Shown here: piece after piece, positions 16,156-24,969 of the stretch | Position numbering within the stretch: the stretch's first letter is position 1 | How the letters are laid out: every line of letters starts with the position of its first letter | DNA from: DAIRDK01 sp035403225 | GTDB lineage: Bacteria > Bacteroidota > Bacteroidia > Bacteroidales > FEN-979 | DNA: 64,000 nt | Reading direction: 5' to 3' | Assembly (NCBI GenBank): GCA_035403225.1 | Contig: DAONET010000001.1 | Location: 1 to 64,000, forward strand | The notes under the pieces: generated by a model | Seen by the model: only the letters and a program-made list of their open reading frames with translations | What the model was told of the DNA's origin: nothing | Databases searched by the model: none | Made by a program: the position numbers and the translations under genes

Positions 16156-16245
16156 CATTTTACATTTGGTCTGCTCCTTACATTTCTCATTTTACATTTT
16201 GCATTTGGTCTGCTCCTCGCCTATCACATTTTACATTTCGCATTT
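16156..16245. repeat. Cluster of short imperfect direct repeats
   Basis: CATTTTACATTT occurs at 16156, 16188 and 16227, and CATTTGGTCTGCTCCT occurs exactly at 16163 and 16202 (39-nt period). The spacing is too irregular and the units too short for a CRISPR array. Confidence 0.7.
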
Positions 16246-16375
16246 GATCGGGGGCTAGGGGAAAGATACAAAAACGACTGCCTTGGCATTTTGAAGAAAA
16301 AATGTCATGTACTGTGATTTTATCATGATCTGTCTGATTGTTTGCTTTCGGGATCAAGCAAATAGGAATCGGACA

Positions 16376-16397
16376 AATCAGATCATTTCATCTGATT
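16376..16397 (-). terminator. Stem-loop downstream of the YbaK-type gene
   Basis: Perfect 8-bp stem AATCAGAT/ATCTGATT with a 6-nt loop, beginning 10 nt past the stop codon of the 16407-16901 gene. No T run follows, so termination is uncertain. Confidence 0.35.
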
Positions 16398-16406
16398 ATC
16401 AGGATA

Positions 16407-16901
16407 TTATTTGTACAATTCCAGATACTCATAGGTATTTCCGGTCCAATCCAGGAATTTCCCGAAGTCAGGGAAGGCGATCACAAGCGATGCTGTGTTG
16501 ATACAGGGGTGAAAACTAATGCGTTGCGATCGTTGCAGGTTTTTATCGAGAAAGAGATGGACGTGGTGTTCAGGATCGTTGATCAGTCCGAAAGGAGACA
16601 CGGAGCCGGGAGTCAACCCGAGATATTTCATCAGTCGCTGGTCGGAAGCGAAGGTCAGTTTTCCCTGATTGAGGCGGTGTTCCAGATCGTGAATCTCCAG
16701 GTCGTGTGTATGTTCCAGCACGACCAGGTAGTGGCGGTTGCCTTTATGATTGCGGAAGAAGATGTTTTTGCAGTGAGTGGCTTCGATGTCGGCCCAGTAT
16801 TTCCGGGCCTCTTCAATGGTAGGAGCCGGAGGATGCTGATAGTAGGTGAAAGGGATATTCAATTCTTCAAGTATCCGGTATAGTCGGGGATCGCCGTTCA
16901 T
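16407..16901 (-). CDS. YbaK/ProX-type aminoacyl-tRNA deacylase
   Basis: 164 residues matching the YbaK/prolyl-tRNA editing fold: VEDATHCKNIFF-type strand (here IEATHCKNIFFRNHKGN), the substrate-pocket Lys-Asn pair, YLVVLEHTHDLEI, the GLTPGSVSPFGLIND loop and HHVHLFLDKNL. It is a free-standing trans-editing enzyme of the ProXp-ala kind, which hydrolyses misacylated tRNA(Pro). It is divergent from dapF with 59 nt between the two starts. The exact substrate cannot be told from sequence. Confidence 0.87.
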   Translation of the reverse strand: MNGDPRLYRILEELNIPFTYYQHPPAPTIEEARKYWADIEATHCKNIFFRNHKGNRHYLVVLEHTHDLEIHDLEHRLNQGKLTFASDQRLMKYLGLTPGSVSPFGLINDPEHHVHLFLDKNLQRSQRISFHPCINTASLVIAFPDFGKFLDWTGNTYEYLELYK

Positions 16902-16948
16902 GTTTTTTTGAGGATAAAAATAGCAAGAATGTCGGAAACTTTTTTGCG

Positions 16949-16956
16949 TAGTTTTG
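16949..16956 (+). promoter_or_regulatory. -7 box of the dapF operon
   Basis: TAGTTTTG matches TAnnTTTG and ends only 4 nt before the dapF ATG at 16961, so transcription would begin at or next to the start codon (leaderless mRNA). No clean -33 element is visible. Confidence 0.45.
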
Positions 16957-16960
16957 TGAT

Positions 16961-17749
16961 ATGGAAATTCGATTCTACAAATTTCACGGCACCGGGAATG
17001 ATTTCATCCTGATTGACAACCGCGAAGGGCATTTTCAGCCCGATGTTGCCACCGTGGAGCAAATGTGCAACCGTCGCTTCGGCATTGGCGCCGACGGGCT
17101 GATCCTGCTGGAAAACCGGGAAGGTTTTGATTTTGGCATGATCTATTTTAACGCTGATGGCAAAGTAGGGACTTTGTGCGGCAATGGCAGCCGGTGTATC
17201 ACGGCATTTGCCAGGTACCTGGGGATCATCGACCGTAAAGCGCGGTTTGAAGCGTCCGACGGCGAGCACCTTTCGGAGGTTCTATCGGCCGACGGCGATG
17301 ATTTTATGGTCAAGGTCGGGTTCCGGGACCAGAAGGTCGGGGAGATATCGGCTCTCGGGACGTTTATCGATACAGGTTCGCCTCACCTGGTAAGGTTTGT
17401 ACCGGAGACAGCCAAAGTGGATGTGGTTCGTGACGGACGAAGGATCCGAAACAGCAAAAAGTATGCTCAGACGGGTGTCAATGTCGATTTCGTGGAAATC
17501 GTCCGGGACATGATCCATGTACGCACCTATGAACGCGGTGTTGAGGACGAAACATGGTCGTGCGGAACCGGTGTGACCGCTTCCGCGCTGGTAGTAGCTT
17601 CCAAGTTTGTGCCGCCCAGGGGATATTACCAGGTACAGACAAGAGGCGGGTTATTGAAAGTCAGTTTCAACCAGCATCACGATGAGTTCACGGATATCTG
17701 GCTGGAAGGACCGGCGAAGAAAGTGTTTGAAGGAACCATTGATCTATGA
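16961..17749 (+). CDS. dapF: Diaminopimelate epimerase
   Basis: 262 residues. It converts LL- to meso-diaminopimelate for lysine and peptidoglycan synthesis. The two catalytic cysteines are present: Cys73 in TLCGNGSRC and Cys201 in WSCGTGVTASAL, together with the N-terminal FHGTGNDFILID and GIGADGL blocks. Length is normal. It opens a plus-strand operon whose next gene overlaps its stop codon by ATGA, and mltG, another cell-wall gene, lies two genes on. Confidence 0.97.
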   Translation: MEIRFYKFHGTGNDFILIDNREGHFQPDVATVEQMCNRRFGIGADGLILLENREGFDFGMIYFNADGKVGTLCGNGSRCITAFARYLGIIDRKARFEASDGEHLSEVLSADGDDFMVKVGFRDQKVGEISALGTFIDTGSPHLVRFVPETAKVDVVRDGRRIRNSKKYAQTGVNVDFVEIVRDMIHVRTYERGVEDETWSCGTGVTASALVVASKFVPPRGYYQVQTRGGLLKVSFNQHHDEFTDIWLEGPAKKVFEGTIDL

Positions 17750-18291
17750 TCCGGACAGAACGCGTTCGTTTGCGGGCGGTTGAGCCGTCGGACATCGACC
17801 TGCTGTACCAGTGGGAAAACGATCCATCCATCTGGCATGTCAGCAATACGCTGGCCCCTTATTCGAAGTTTCAGATCGAGCAGTTCGTACTGAATGCCCA
17901 ACAGGACTTCTTTTCCACGGGACAGCTCCGGCTGATGATCGAATCGTATGATCACGATCTGAAGGGGCAGGTAGCCGGTGCGGTTGACCTGTTCGATATC
18001 GATGCGGTGAACCGCCGGGCGGGGATCGGTATCATGATCGTGAAGGAGTACCGTCATCTCGGCATCGCCGGCGAAGCCATTGAGGCGGTGATCGGTTATG
18101 CCAAAAACCCCCTGTTCCTGCATCAGTTATTCTGCAATATTTCAGAAGACAATGAACAGAGCATCCGTCTTTTTGAAAGAGCCGGGTTCACCCGTTGCGG
18201 GACCCGGAAAGAATGGCTGATCACCCAAAACGGATGGAAAGACGAACATTTATATCAGCTCCTTCTGGATTCATTCACTTCCCGGGCCTGA
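17746..18291 (+). CDS. GNAT-family N-acetyltransferase
   Basis: 181 residues of the Acetyltransf_3/RimJ-like type: N-terminal RLRAVEPSDIDLLYQWENDPSIWHVSNT, a central strand GAVDLFDIDAVNRRAGIGIMIVKEYRHLGIAGEAIEAVI containing the acetyl-CoA loop, and NEQSIRLFERAGFTRCGTRKEWL. The ATG overlaps the dapF stop codon (ATGA), so the two are translationally coupled. Family members modify ribosomal proteins, polyamines or small metabolites; the substrate here is unknown. Confidence 0.9.
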   Translation: MIRTERVRLRAVEPSDIDLLYQWENDPSIWHVSNTLAPYSKFQIEQFVLNAQQDFFSTGQLRLMIESYDHDLKGQVAGAVDLFDIDAVNRRAGIGIMIVKEYRHLGIAGEAIEAVIGYAKNPLFLHQLFCNISEDNEQSIRLFERAGFTRCGTRKEWLITQNGWKDEHLYQLLLDSFTSRA

Positions 18292-18318
18292 CAATACTGA
18301 AGAAAGGTAGCATCTTCC

Positions 18319-19362
18319 ATGAAGAAAAATCAAAAAAACAGACTGACCTTCCTCCTCTTTCTGATCATCATCCTGCTGATCACCGCGACCACGGTCTTTA
18401 TCCTGCGTGCTGTCTTTTCAGCGAATGTCAGGATAAAAGGAAACTCATCAGCCATCCTGCTGATCCCTACCGGAGCCGGTTTCGAGACGGTCAAAGACAG
18501 TTTATATGCGCACGGTTACATCATCCATCCCCGTACTTTCGAATGGACGGCCGCCCGGAAAGGGTATGTCGGGCATGTGCAGCCAGGCCGGTACCGCATC
18601 CATCAGCAGATGAGCAACCATGAATTGCTGAATCTGTTGCGATCAGGCAGGCAGGAGCCGGTGGACCTCATGTTCGAGAGTTTACGGACGCCGGCCGAAC
18701 TGGCAGGGAAGGTTTCCAGGCAGATAGAGGCAGACAGCGTTTCCCTGTTCAGGGCGATGAACGATTCGGTATTACTTCGCGCGTACGGAGTGACCCCTTT
18801 GACACTCTTCACCATCACCATTCCCAACACGTATGAGTTTCGTTGGAACACGTCGGCTAAAGGATTTTTAAGCCGGATGGCCGGCGAATCGAAAAAGTTC
18901 TGGCAGAAACGAAAAAAGAGCGCTGACTCCATCGGGTTATCTCCGGCGCAGGTAGTGACCCTGGCCTCGATCGTGGAGAAAGAGACCGCGAAAAACTCCG
19001 AGAAGCCTGTCATTGCCGGGGTATACATGAACAGGCTGAGACGCGGCATCGCCCTTCAGGCTGATCCGACCCTGATCTTTGCCTGGAATGATTACACCAT
19101 CCACCGGGTGCTTAACCGGCACAAGGAGATCGTGTCACCATACAACACCTACCTAAACACAGGACTTCCCCCCGGTCCTATCTGTCTTCCCTCCATTGCC
19201 TCCATCGACGCCGTATTGCATTATCAGCATCATCAATATCTCTTTTTCTGTGCCAGACCCGATTTTTCAGGATATCACGACTTCGCGGAGACCCTGGCGG
19301 CACACCAACGTAATGCGGCGAAGTACCAACGAGCGCTGAAAGCGGCCAACATCATGAAATAA
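18319..19362 (+). CDS. mltG: Endolytic murein transglycosylase
   Basis: 347 residues with an N-terminal transmembrane segment (10-33), a LysM-like region (about 40-110) and the YceG catalytic domain. The catalytic Glu lies in LASIVEKETAK (Glu220 by position of the first Glu), followed by ADPTLIFAW, SPYNTYLNTGLPPGPICLPS and a final region typical of the family. MltG cleaves nascent glycan strands in the inner membrane and sets their length. Its place in an operon with dapF fits a cell-wall theme. Confidence 0.95.
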   Translation: MKKNQKNRLTFLLFLIIILLITATTVFILRAVFSANVRIKGNSSAILLIPTGAGFETVKDSLYAHGYIIHPRTFEWTAARKGYVGHVQPGRYRIHQQMSNHELLNLLRSGRQEPVDLMFESLRTPAELAGKVSRQIEADSVSLFRAMNDSVLLRAYGVTPLTLFTITIPNTYEFRWNTSAKGFLSRMAGESKKFWQKRKKSADSIGLSPAQVVTLASIVEKETAKNSEKPVIAGVYMNRLRRGIALQADPTLIFAWNDYTIHRVLNRHKEIVSPYNTYLNTGLPPGPICLPSIASIDAVLHYQHHQYLFFCARPDFSGYHDFAETLAAHQRNAAKYQRALKAANIMK

Positions 19363-19365
19363 GCT

Positions 19366-20298
19366 ATGGGAGTCAATGGCAAAACCATGCTGGTCATCCT
19401 GATGTTTCTCGCCGGCAGTATAGTCGTGCAGGCAGAGAATGACACCCTGCCGGACCAGATCCGGGAGCCGTCGCTGAATACCCGGCGGCTTGCTGCCGTA
19501 TTGGCCACTCAGGGAGTCATTTATGCAGGGTCGATGACAGGGTTGTATTTTCTTTGGTATGCCGATTATCCGCAGTCATCGTTTCACTTCTTTAATGACA
19601 ATTCCGAATGGTTTCAGATGGATAAGGCCGGGCACGTCACTTCCGCCTATCTCATCAACAACCTGGGATATGCATCCTACCGCTGGGCAGGGATGGAACG
19701 GAAGAAAGCAATATGGTACAGCGCCTTGCTCAGTTTTGCCTACATGGCGAACATAGAAATTCTCGATGCTTTTTCTACGGAGTGGGGTTTCTCGACAGGA
19801 GATTTTATCGCCAACACCTCGGGGTGTTTGATTTTCACCGGGCAGCAGCTCTTATGGGACGAGCAACGCATTCGCATCAAATATTCTTTTCATCCCACGA
19901 AATATCCCGATTACCGGCCCGGTCTGCTGGGAGAGAATTTCGTTCAGCAGATGCTGAAAGATTACAACGGGCAAACGTACTGGCTTTCGGGTAACGTCTC
20001 GTCGTTTCTTCCTCAATCATTCCGTTTCCCCAAGTGGATCAATATCGCTGCCGGGTACGGCGCTGAAGGGATGACGGGGGCATTCAGGAATCCTGACGGC
20101 GTGGGTGAGAGTCCGGTTGCTGACTTCACCAGATACCGGCAATTCTATCTTTCGATGGATGTGGATCTATCGCGGATCCCCACGAAATCGAAGACCCTTC
20201 ACACCATCCTGTCGGTAGTAAATGTTTTGAAGGTGCCCTTCCCCGCGATAGAGTTTAATACAAAAGGGCAGGTTTTATTTCATCCAATCTATTTCTGA
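19366..20298 (+). CDS. DUF2279 family exported protein
   Basis: 310 residues with a signal peptide (MGVNGKTMLVILMFLAGSIVVQA). The DUF2279/YfiM-like blocks are visible: HFFNDNSEWFQMDKAGHVTSAYLIN, YSALLSFAYMANIEILDAFSTEWGFSTGDFIANTSG. It begins 3 nt after mltG ends, so the genes are co-transcribed. The family has conserved His, Lys and Asp residues but no established function; a periplasmic or outer-membrane location is likely. Confidence 0.85.
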   Translation: MGVNGKTMLVILMFLAGSIVVQAENDTLPDQIREPSLNTRRLAAVLATQGVIYAGSMTGLYFLWYADYPQSSFHFFNDNSEWFQMDKAGHVTSAYLINNLGYASYRWAGMERKKAIWYSALLSFAYMANIEILDAFSTEWGFSTGDFIANTSGCLIFTGQQLLWDEQRIRIKYSFHPTKYPDYRPGLLGENFVQQMLKDYNGQTYWLSGNVSSFLPQSFRFPKWINIAAGYGAEGMTGAFRNPDGVGESPVADFTRYRQFYLSMDVDLSRIPTKSKTLHTILSVVNVLKVPFPAIEFNTKGQVLFHPIYF

Positions 20299-20299
20299 G

Positions 20300-20596
20300 A
20301 TGAGCCGGGTGATTGAGTGGCTGGAGCAACATCAGGCTCCCTGTTCCTGGAAGGAGCATTTCGGGGTGGAATGCCCCGGATGCGGGATGCAGCGGGCGTT
20401 TATCGAGTTGCTCAAAGGGAACCTGTGGAACAGCATTTGCCTCTACCCTGCCCTGATTCCGTTAATGGTCCTTTTGATCTACACCTTTCTTCACCTCTTG
20501 ATAAATTTCCGAAAAGGCGCACTCGTCATTAAAATTCTCTTTATATTTACTGTTTTTCTCATGTTCATCCATTTTATGTATAACATAATCATCTAA
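20300..20596 (+). CDS. DUF2752 small membrane protein
   Basis: 98 residues. The family motif CPGCGMQRAFIELLKG is at about 29-44, followed by two hydrophobic segments (LYPALIPLMVLLIYTFLHLLI and KILFIFTVFLMFIHFMYNIII). The paired cysteines could bind metal or form a disulfide. It follows DUF2279 with a 1-nt gap and precedes a CCC-motif protein, a pairing I recall from other Bacteroidota. Function unknown. Confidence 0.85.
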   Translation: MSRVIEWLEQHQAPCSWKEHFGVECPGCGMQRAFIELLKGNLWNSICLYPALIPLMVLLIYTFLHLLINFRKGALVIKILFIFTVFLMFIHFMYNIII

Positions 20597-20608
20597 AATT
20601 TCAAACCC

Positions 20609-20968
20609 ATGGAAGAACAGCCTGTTAATACTGCTCCCCGGTCACCCTATTCAGAACCTGTACAGCAGAACCTGCCCAATTCCACGCCGGTATTGGTGCT
20701 GGGTATTTTATCGATTGTATTCAGTTGTTGGTATTTCTCGATCCTGGGAGTGATCCTGGCGATCATCGCCTTAGTGCTGGCCGGAAAAGACATCACGCTG
20801 TATCATTCGTCTCCGTCCGCCTTTACCCTCAGTTCCTACAACAACCTGAAGGCCGGCCGGACCTGTGCCATTATCGGCTTGTCTGTTGCCATCGTATTCT
20901 TTGTCATCATGTTACTGGTTATCTTCGGCATCCTGGTCACGATGCCTTTCTGGGGAATGATTGATTGA
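20609..20968 (+). CDS. CCC-motif small membrane protein
   Basis: 119 residues: a proline- and asparagine-rich cytoplasmic N-terminus (1-25), then two or three membrane segments (VLVLGILSIVFSCWYFSILGVILAIIALVLAG and ICAIIGLSVAIVFFVIMLLVIFGILVT) around a short loop with SSYNNLKAGRTCAIIG. This matches the DUF4190-like CCC-motif membrane proteins that accompany DUF2752. The canonical triple Cys is reduced to a single Cys in FSCWYF, so the name is by overall similarity. Function unknown. Confidence 0.75.
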   Translation: MEEQPVNTAPRSPYSEPVQQNLPNSTPVLVLGILSIVFSCWYFSILGVILAIIALVLAGKDITLYHSSPSAFTLSSYNNLKAGRTCAIIGLSVAIVFFVIMLLVIFGILVTMPFWGMID

Positions 20969-20970
20969 CC

Positions 20971-22479
20971 ATGAAGATCCTTCCGGTAGAACATATTCGC
21001 GAAGCGGATGCTTACACCATCCTTCATGAGCCCATTTCACACATTGACCTGATGGAGCGGGCGGCCATGGCCTGTTATTACTGGCTGACCGATCATCTGG
21101 ATCATGACAGGGCGTTGAATGTGATCTGCGGAACCGGCAACAACGGGGGCGACGGTTTTGCCATTGCCCGGTTATTACGTGCCAAAGGATATAAAACAGA
21201 GGTCATCCTGGCAGGCGACCTGTCGAAGTTATCACCAAGTTGCAGGATCAATCATGACCGGTGGCTTTCCGAGCCGGGATCGGCGCTGAGGGAGTCGGCC
21301 GGGTGGGCTCCGGAAGAGGACGTCATCGTCATTGACGCCATTTTCGGCAGCGGCTTGGAACGGTCTGTCGAAGGAGAGACCGCTGACCTGATCCGCAGGA
21401 TCAATGGCTCGGGGGCGATGATCATTTCCATCGATGTCCCCTCCGGTCTTTATTGCGACAAGACGGTCCAGGATCTCAAAGACCCGGCGGTAGTCAGAGC
21501 TGATTACACCCTGACTTTTTCGCCAATTAAGCTTGCCTTCATGTTTGCCGAGAACGACTGTTTCGTCGGGGAATGGGTACTGCTCGACATCGGGATCTCG
21601 GAGGAGTACCTTGCCGAAGCGCCGACCCGTAATTATTACCTGGAGTCAGCGGACATTGCAGGTTTTTTGCGGAGACGGACCCGGTTTCAGCACAAGGGGA
21701 ATTTCGGTCATGCGCTCTTGATATGTGGCGGACGAGGGAAAATGGGCGCTGCCGTGTTGTCGGCGCGGGGTTGTCTCCGGGCCGGTGCCGGCCTCACCAC
21801 CGTGAGGGTGCCGGAAGAGGGGGTCTCCATCCTGCAGACGGCCGTTCCGGAAGCGATGATCGCCATCGACCCTGATCCGGCTGTCTTCTCCGAAGTGCCT
21901 GACTTGTCTGCCTTCAACTCCATCGCCATCGGACCGGGTATCGGCACAGACATGAAGACACAGCGGGCCTTGAAAATCCTGATACAATCGGCGGAGGTAC
22001 CGCTCATTTTTGACGCCGATGCCATCAACATCCTGGCGGAAAACAAGACATGGCTCAGTTTCATCCCCAAAGGATCGATCTTCACCCCACATCCCAGGGA
22101 GTTTGAAAGGCTGGCGGGAAAAACATCGGATAACTTCGGGAGGAACCAGTTACAGCGCGATTTTTCTTTCAGGTACCAGTGCTATGTCATTCTGAAGGGA
22201 GCCAATACCGCCATCACCACTCCGGGTGGTGAGTGTTACTTTAACAGTACCGGGAATCCCGGCATGGCCACGGGAGGCAGTGGCGATGTGCTGACAGGGA
22301 TCCTTGCCGGGTTGATGGCCCAGGGATATTCTCCCGCAGTGGCAGCGTTGACGGGTGTTTTTCTGCATGGTCTTTCCGGCGACCTTGCAGTTGCCGAAAC
22401 CGGAGCAGAGGCAATGATTGCCGGTGATCTTATTCATTATCTGGGAAAAGCATTTCTTACTGTTTATGGAAAATTATGA
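20971..22479 (+). CDS. nnr: Bifunctional NAD(P)H-hydrate epimerase/dehydratase
   Basis: 502 residues from ATG 20971 (a TTG at 20965 overlaps the previous stop codon). The N-terminal YjeF_N epimerase domain (1-215) carries VICGTGNNGGDGFAIARLL. The C-terminal ribokinase-like dehydratase domain (about 225-495) carries FGHALLICGGRGKMGAAVLSARG, FDADAINIL, FTPHPREFERLAG and GNPGMATGGSGDVLTGI. It repairs the damaged hydrates of NADH and NADPH with ADP. The operon thus joins cofactor repair with cell-wall genes. The next gene starts inside its last 14 nt. Confidence 0.96.
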   Translation: MKILPVEHIREADAYTILHEPISHIDLMERAAMACYYWLTDHLDHDRALNVICGTGNNGGDGFAIARLLRAKGYKTEVILAGDLSKLSPSCRINHDRWLSEPGSALRESAGWAPEEDVIVIDAIFGSGLERSVEGETADLIRRINGSGAMIISIDVPSGLYCDKTVQDLKDPAVVRADYTLTFSPIKLAFMFAENDCFVGEWVLLDIGISEEYLAEAPTRNYYLESADIAGFLRRRTRFQHKGNFGHALLICGGRGKMGAAVLSARGCLRAGAGLTTVRVPEEGVSILQTAVPEAMIAIDPDPAVFSEVPDLSAFNSIAIGPGIGTDMKTQRALKILIQSAEVPLIFDADAINILAENKTWLSFIPKGSIFTPHPREFERLAGKTSDNFGRNQLQRDFSFRYQCYVILKGANTAITTPGGECYFNSTGNPGMATGGSGDVLTGILAGLMAQGYSPAVAALTGVFLHGLSGDLAVAETGAEAMIAGDLIHYLGKAFLTVYGKL

Positions 22480-23044
22480 AGAACAGGCGCTTGAAAAGCT
22501 GGTGCTGGCGCCTTATATACAAAAAAGCACGGCATTGCGGGGAAAATTCAGGTATGTCGGCGGCAACCAGTTCCGTCATGCCTTCAGCACCCTGGCTATC
22601 TTGTTGGATTATCATTATATGGATGCGGTATTGTTAAAAGCCTCCATCATTCACGATATCTATGAGGATGTCAAATGTGTTACCCCGGAAGAGATTATCA
22701 ACATCGACAGCGACGGACAGGCCGTTCATGAGCTGGTGATGGAAGTTACCCGCCAGAAGAGCGAAGCGAAGGAAGATTATCTGCGAAGGATCCTTGAAAA
22801 AGGGTCACAGAAAGCCAAGATATTAAAGTGCGCCGACCGGATCAGTAACCTGATGGACCTGCATACCGATACCTTTGACAAGGGTTATGTAAAAAAATAC
22901 ATTGACGAGACCCGGAACTGGGTCTTCCCGATGGCGGAGGAAGTGAATCAGAACATGCTCTATGAGCTGGAGGACCTGGTAAAACGGCGCGAGACGGGTA
23001 TGAGATTTACCCGGCCGGTGTGGCCGTTAACACGAAGGGAATAA
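22466..23044 (+). CDS. HD-domain protein resembling the (p)ppGpp hydrolase domain of RelA/SpoT
   Basis: 192 residues from ATG 22466, overlapping nnr by 14 nt. Metal-site residues of the SpoT/MESH1 hydrolase type are present: His38 in QFRHAF, His63-Asp64 in SIIHDIYEDV with Glu67 and Asp68, and Asp124 in KCADRISNLMDL. There is no synthetase, TGS or ACT domain, so it could be a stand-alone small alarmone hydrolase or a related nucleotide phosphohydrolase. Residues lining the nucleotide pocket differ from MESH1 enough that the substrate is uncertain. It is the last gene of the dapF operon and abuts parE stop to stop. Confidence 0.75.
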   Translation: MENYEEQALEKLVLAPYIQKSTALRGKFRYVGGNQFRHAFSTLAILLDYHYMDAVLLKASIIHDIYEDVKCVTPEEIINIDSDGQAVHELVMEVTRQKSEAKEDYLRRILEKGSQKAKILKCADRISNLMDLHTDTFDKGYVKKYIDETRNWVFPMAEEVNQNMLYELEDLVKRRETGMRFTRPVWPLTRRE

Positions 23045-24901
23045 TTATCCTTTCAACTTGTTTTCCGGAATTTCATCCTCCATCCTCAGATTTTCAATGA
23101 TGAAACCTTGTCGCTCAGGGGTATTTTTCCCCATGTAAAAGCTCAACACGCTGGTGAGGGAAGAATCTTTGGTGAGCAGCACGGGATCAAGGCGCATACT
23201 TCCATTGATGAAATTACGGAATTCATCGGGGGATATCTCACCAAGTCCTTTAAACCGTGTTATCTCCGGGTTGGGCCCGAGTATCCGGATAGCATTGACC
23301 CTTTCTTCATCAGAATAGCAATAGACCGTTTTTTGTTTATTCCTGACCCTGAATAAAGGGGTTTGCAGGATATACAGGTGTCCGTTTCTGACCAGATCTG
23401 GATAAAACTGAAGGAAAAAAGTAAGCAGCAGCAGCCGGATATGACTTCCGTCGACATCGGCATCGGTGGCCATCACCACGTAATTGTACCGCAGGTTTTC
23501 GAGACCTTCTTCGATATTGAGGGCTGACTGCAAGAGGTTGAACTCTTCGTTTTCATACACCACCCTTTTACTCAGTCCGAACACATTCAGCGGCTTCCCT
23601 TTCAGGCTGAACACCGCCTGGGTATTCACATCCCTTGCTTTGGTGATGGAACCGCTGGCCGAGTCTCCTTCGGTAATGAAAATGGTGGATTCGTTTCCCC
23701 GGTCGTCGTGGTTGTTATAATGTATGCGGCAATCTCTCAGCTTTTTATTATGCAGGCTGACTTTTTTTACGCTCTCTTTTGCGATCTTTTTGATGCCTGC
23801 CCATTCCTTCCTTTCCTTTTCCGACTGCAGGATCTTTTTCAACAGCGATTCGGCCGTTTCCGGGTTCATGTGAAGGTAATCGTCGAGATGTTTTTTTACG
23901 ATATCTGTCACATACTGACGGATCGACTGACCATCGGGTTCGATCAGCTGGGAACCCAGTTTGGTTTTGGTCTGGGATTCAAAAACAGGATCCTGTACCT
24001 TGATGCTGAGGGCAGCCACGAGGGAGGCCCTGATATCACTCGTGTCGAAATCTTTTTTATAAAACTCGCGGATGGTCTTTACCAACGCTTCCCTGAAAGC
24101 CGCCTGGTGCGTGCCTCCCTGGGTGGTATTCTGCCCGTTGACGAAAGAGTAGTACTCTTCGCCGTACATCTCACAGTGGGTGAAAGCAAACTCGAAGTCG
24201 CCTTCTTTCAGGTGAATGATCGGATAAATGACAGGCGTATCAATATAGCTGTTGAGCAAATCGAGCAAGCCGTCCTGCGAGTGAAATTTTTCCCCGTTGA
24301 ACAGGATCGTGAGTCCGGTGTTGAGGAAGACATAATTCCGCAACATCTTCCGGACATAATCGGGAATAAAGTGATAGGTGCCGAACAGATCCACATCGGG
24401 AGTAAAGGTAATGATGGTACCCTGGCGGAGTTCGGAATCTTTTTCAGGTTCCTCGTTCAGGATCTCACCCCGTTGGAATTCCACCAACTTTGTCCGGCCT
24501 TCCCGAATCGACTGTACTTTGAAGTAGGAAGAGAGTCCGTTGACCGCCTTGGCTCCCACCCCGTTGAGGCCGACTGCCTTTTTGAAAACTCTGGAATCGT
24601 ATTTGGCGCCGGTGTTAATCTTGGAAACACACTCCACCACCCTGCCGAGCGGCATCCCCCGGCCATAATCGCGGATGCATACCGTCTGGTCGTTGATGGT
24701 GACTTCGACGGTTTTCCCAAACCCCATAACAAATTCATCAACAGCATTATCGATGATCTCTTTGATCAACACATAAATGCCATCGTCGGGAGCAGATCCG
24801 TCGCCCAGTTTGCCGATATACATCCCCGGCCGCAGTCGAATATGCTCTTTCCAGTCAAGAGACTTGATACTGGCGTCGTTATACGTTTCAGGCTGATTCA
24901 T
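23045..24901 (-). CDS. parE: DNA topoisomerase IV subunit B
   Basis: 618 residues from ATG 24901; ATG 24973 would overlap the flippase gene and add 24 residues. GHKL ATPase motifs: IKEIIDNAVDEF, DYGRGMPLG, GLNGVGAKAVNGLS. The TOPRIM motifs ITEGDSASGSI and DADVDGSHIRLLLLTFF are near the end. The length (no extra GyrB insert) fits ParE. With ParC, which is not in this window, it decatenates daughter chromosomes. A -7 box TATCTTTG lies 19 nt upstream. Confidence 0.93.
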   Translation of the reverse strand: MNQPETYNDASIKSLDWKEHIRLRPGMYIGKLGDGSAPDDGIYVLIKEIIDNAVDEFVMGFGKTVEVTINDQTVCIRDYGRGMPLGRVVECVSKINTGAKYDSRVFKKAVGLNGVGAKAVNGLSSYFKVQSIREGRTKLVEFQRGEILNEEPEKDSELRQGTIITFTPDVDLFGTYHFIPDYVRKMLRNYVFLNTGLTILFNGEKFHSQDGLLDLLNSYIDTPVIYPIIHLKEGDFEFAFTHCEMYGEEYYSFVNGQNTTQGGTHQAAFREALVKTIREFYKKDFDTSDIRASLVAALSIKVQDPVFESQTKTKLGSQLIEPDGQSIRQYVTDIVKKHLDDYLHMNPETAESLLKKILQSEKERKEWAGIKKIAKESVKKVSLHNKKLRDCRIHYNNHDDRGNESTIFITEGDSASGSITKARDVNTQAVFSLKGKPLNVFGLSKRVVYENEEFNLLQSALNIEEGLENLRYNYVVMATDADVDGSHIRLLLLTFFLQFYPDLVRNGHLYILQTPLFRVRNKQKTVYCYSDEERVNAIRILGPNPEITRFKGLGEISPDEFRNFINGSMRLDPVLLTKDSSLTSVLSFYMGKNTPERQGFIIENLRMEDEIPENKLKG

Positions 24902-24919
24902 TTCGATAGTAAGATGATG

Positions 24920-24927
24920 CAAAGATA
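24920..24927 (-). promoter_or_regulatory. -7 box of parE
   Basis: The minus strand reads TATCTTTG, matching TAnnTTTG, 18 nt before the ATG at 24901. The nearest TTTG upstream is at a 15-nt spacing, shorter than usual. The box lies just beyond the end of the flippase gene. Confidence 0.5.
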
Positions 24928-24969
24928 CGGGAAAGATTATTTCAAAAAATCCGGGAAAGCCTTTATTTA

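Larger units (their letters stand above)
15791..16406. other. 616-base intergenic region with repeats
   Basis: No credible gene. It contains a long inverted repeat (16030-16067), a cluster of short direct repeats (16156-16245) and a stem-loop after the YbaK gene (16376-16397). The first 230 bases are AT-rich and should carry the liaF-lytSR promoter, which I could not pin down. Confidence 0.7.

Noticed and set aside
16156..16245. Possible CRISPR array
   Set aside because: Units are 12-16 nt, spacing varies, only two or three copies occur, and no cas genes are in the window.
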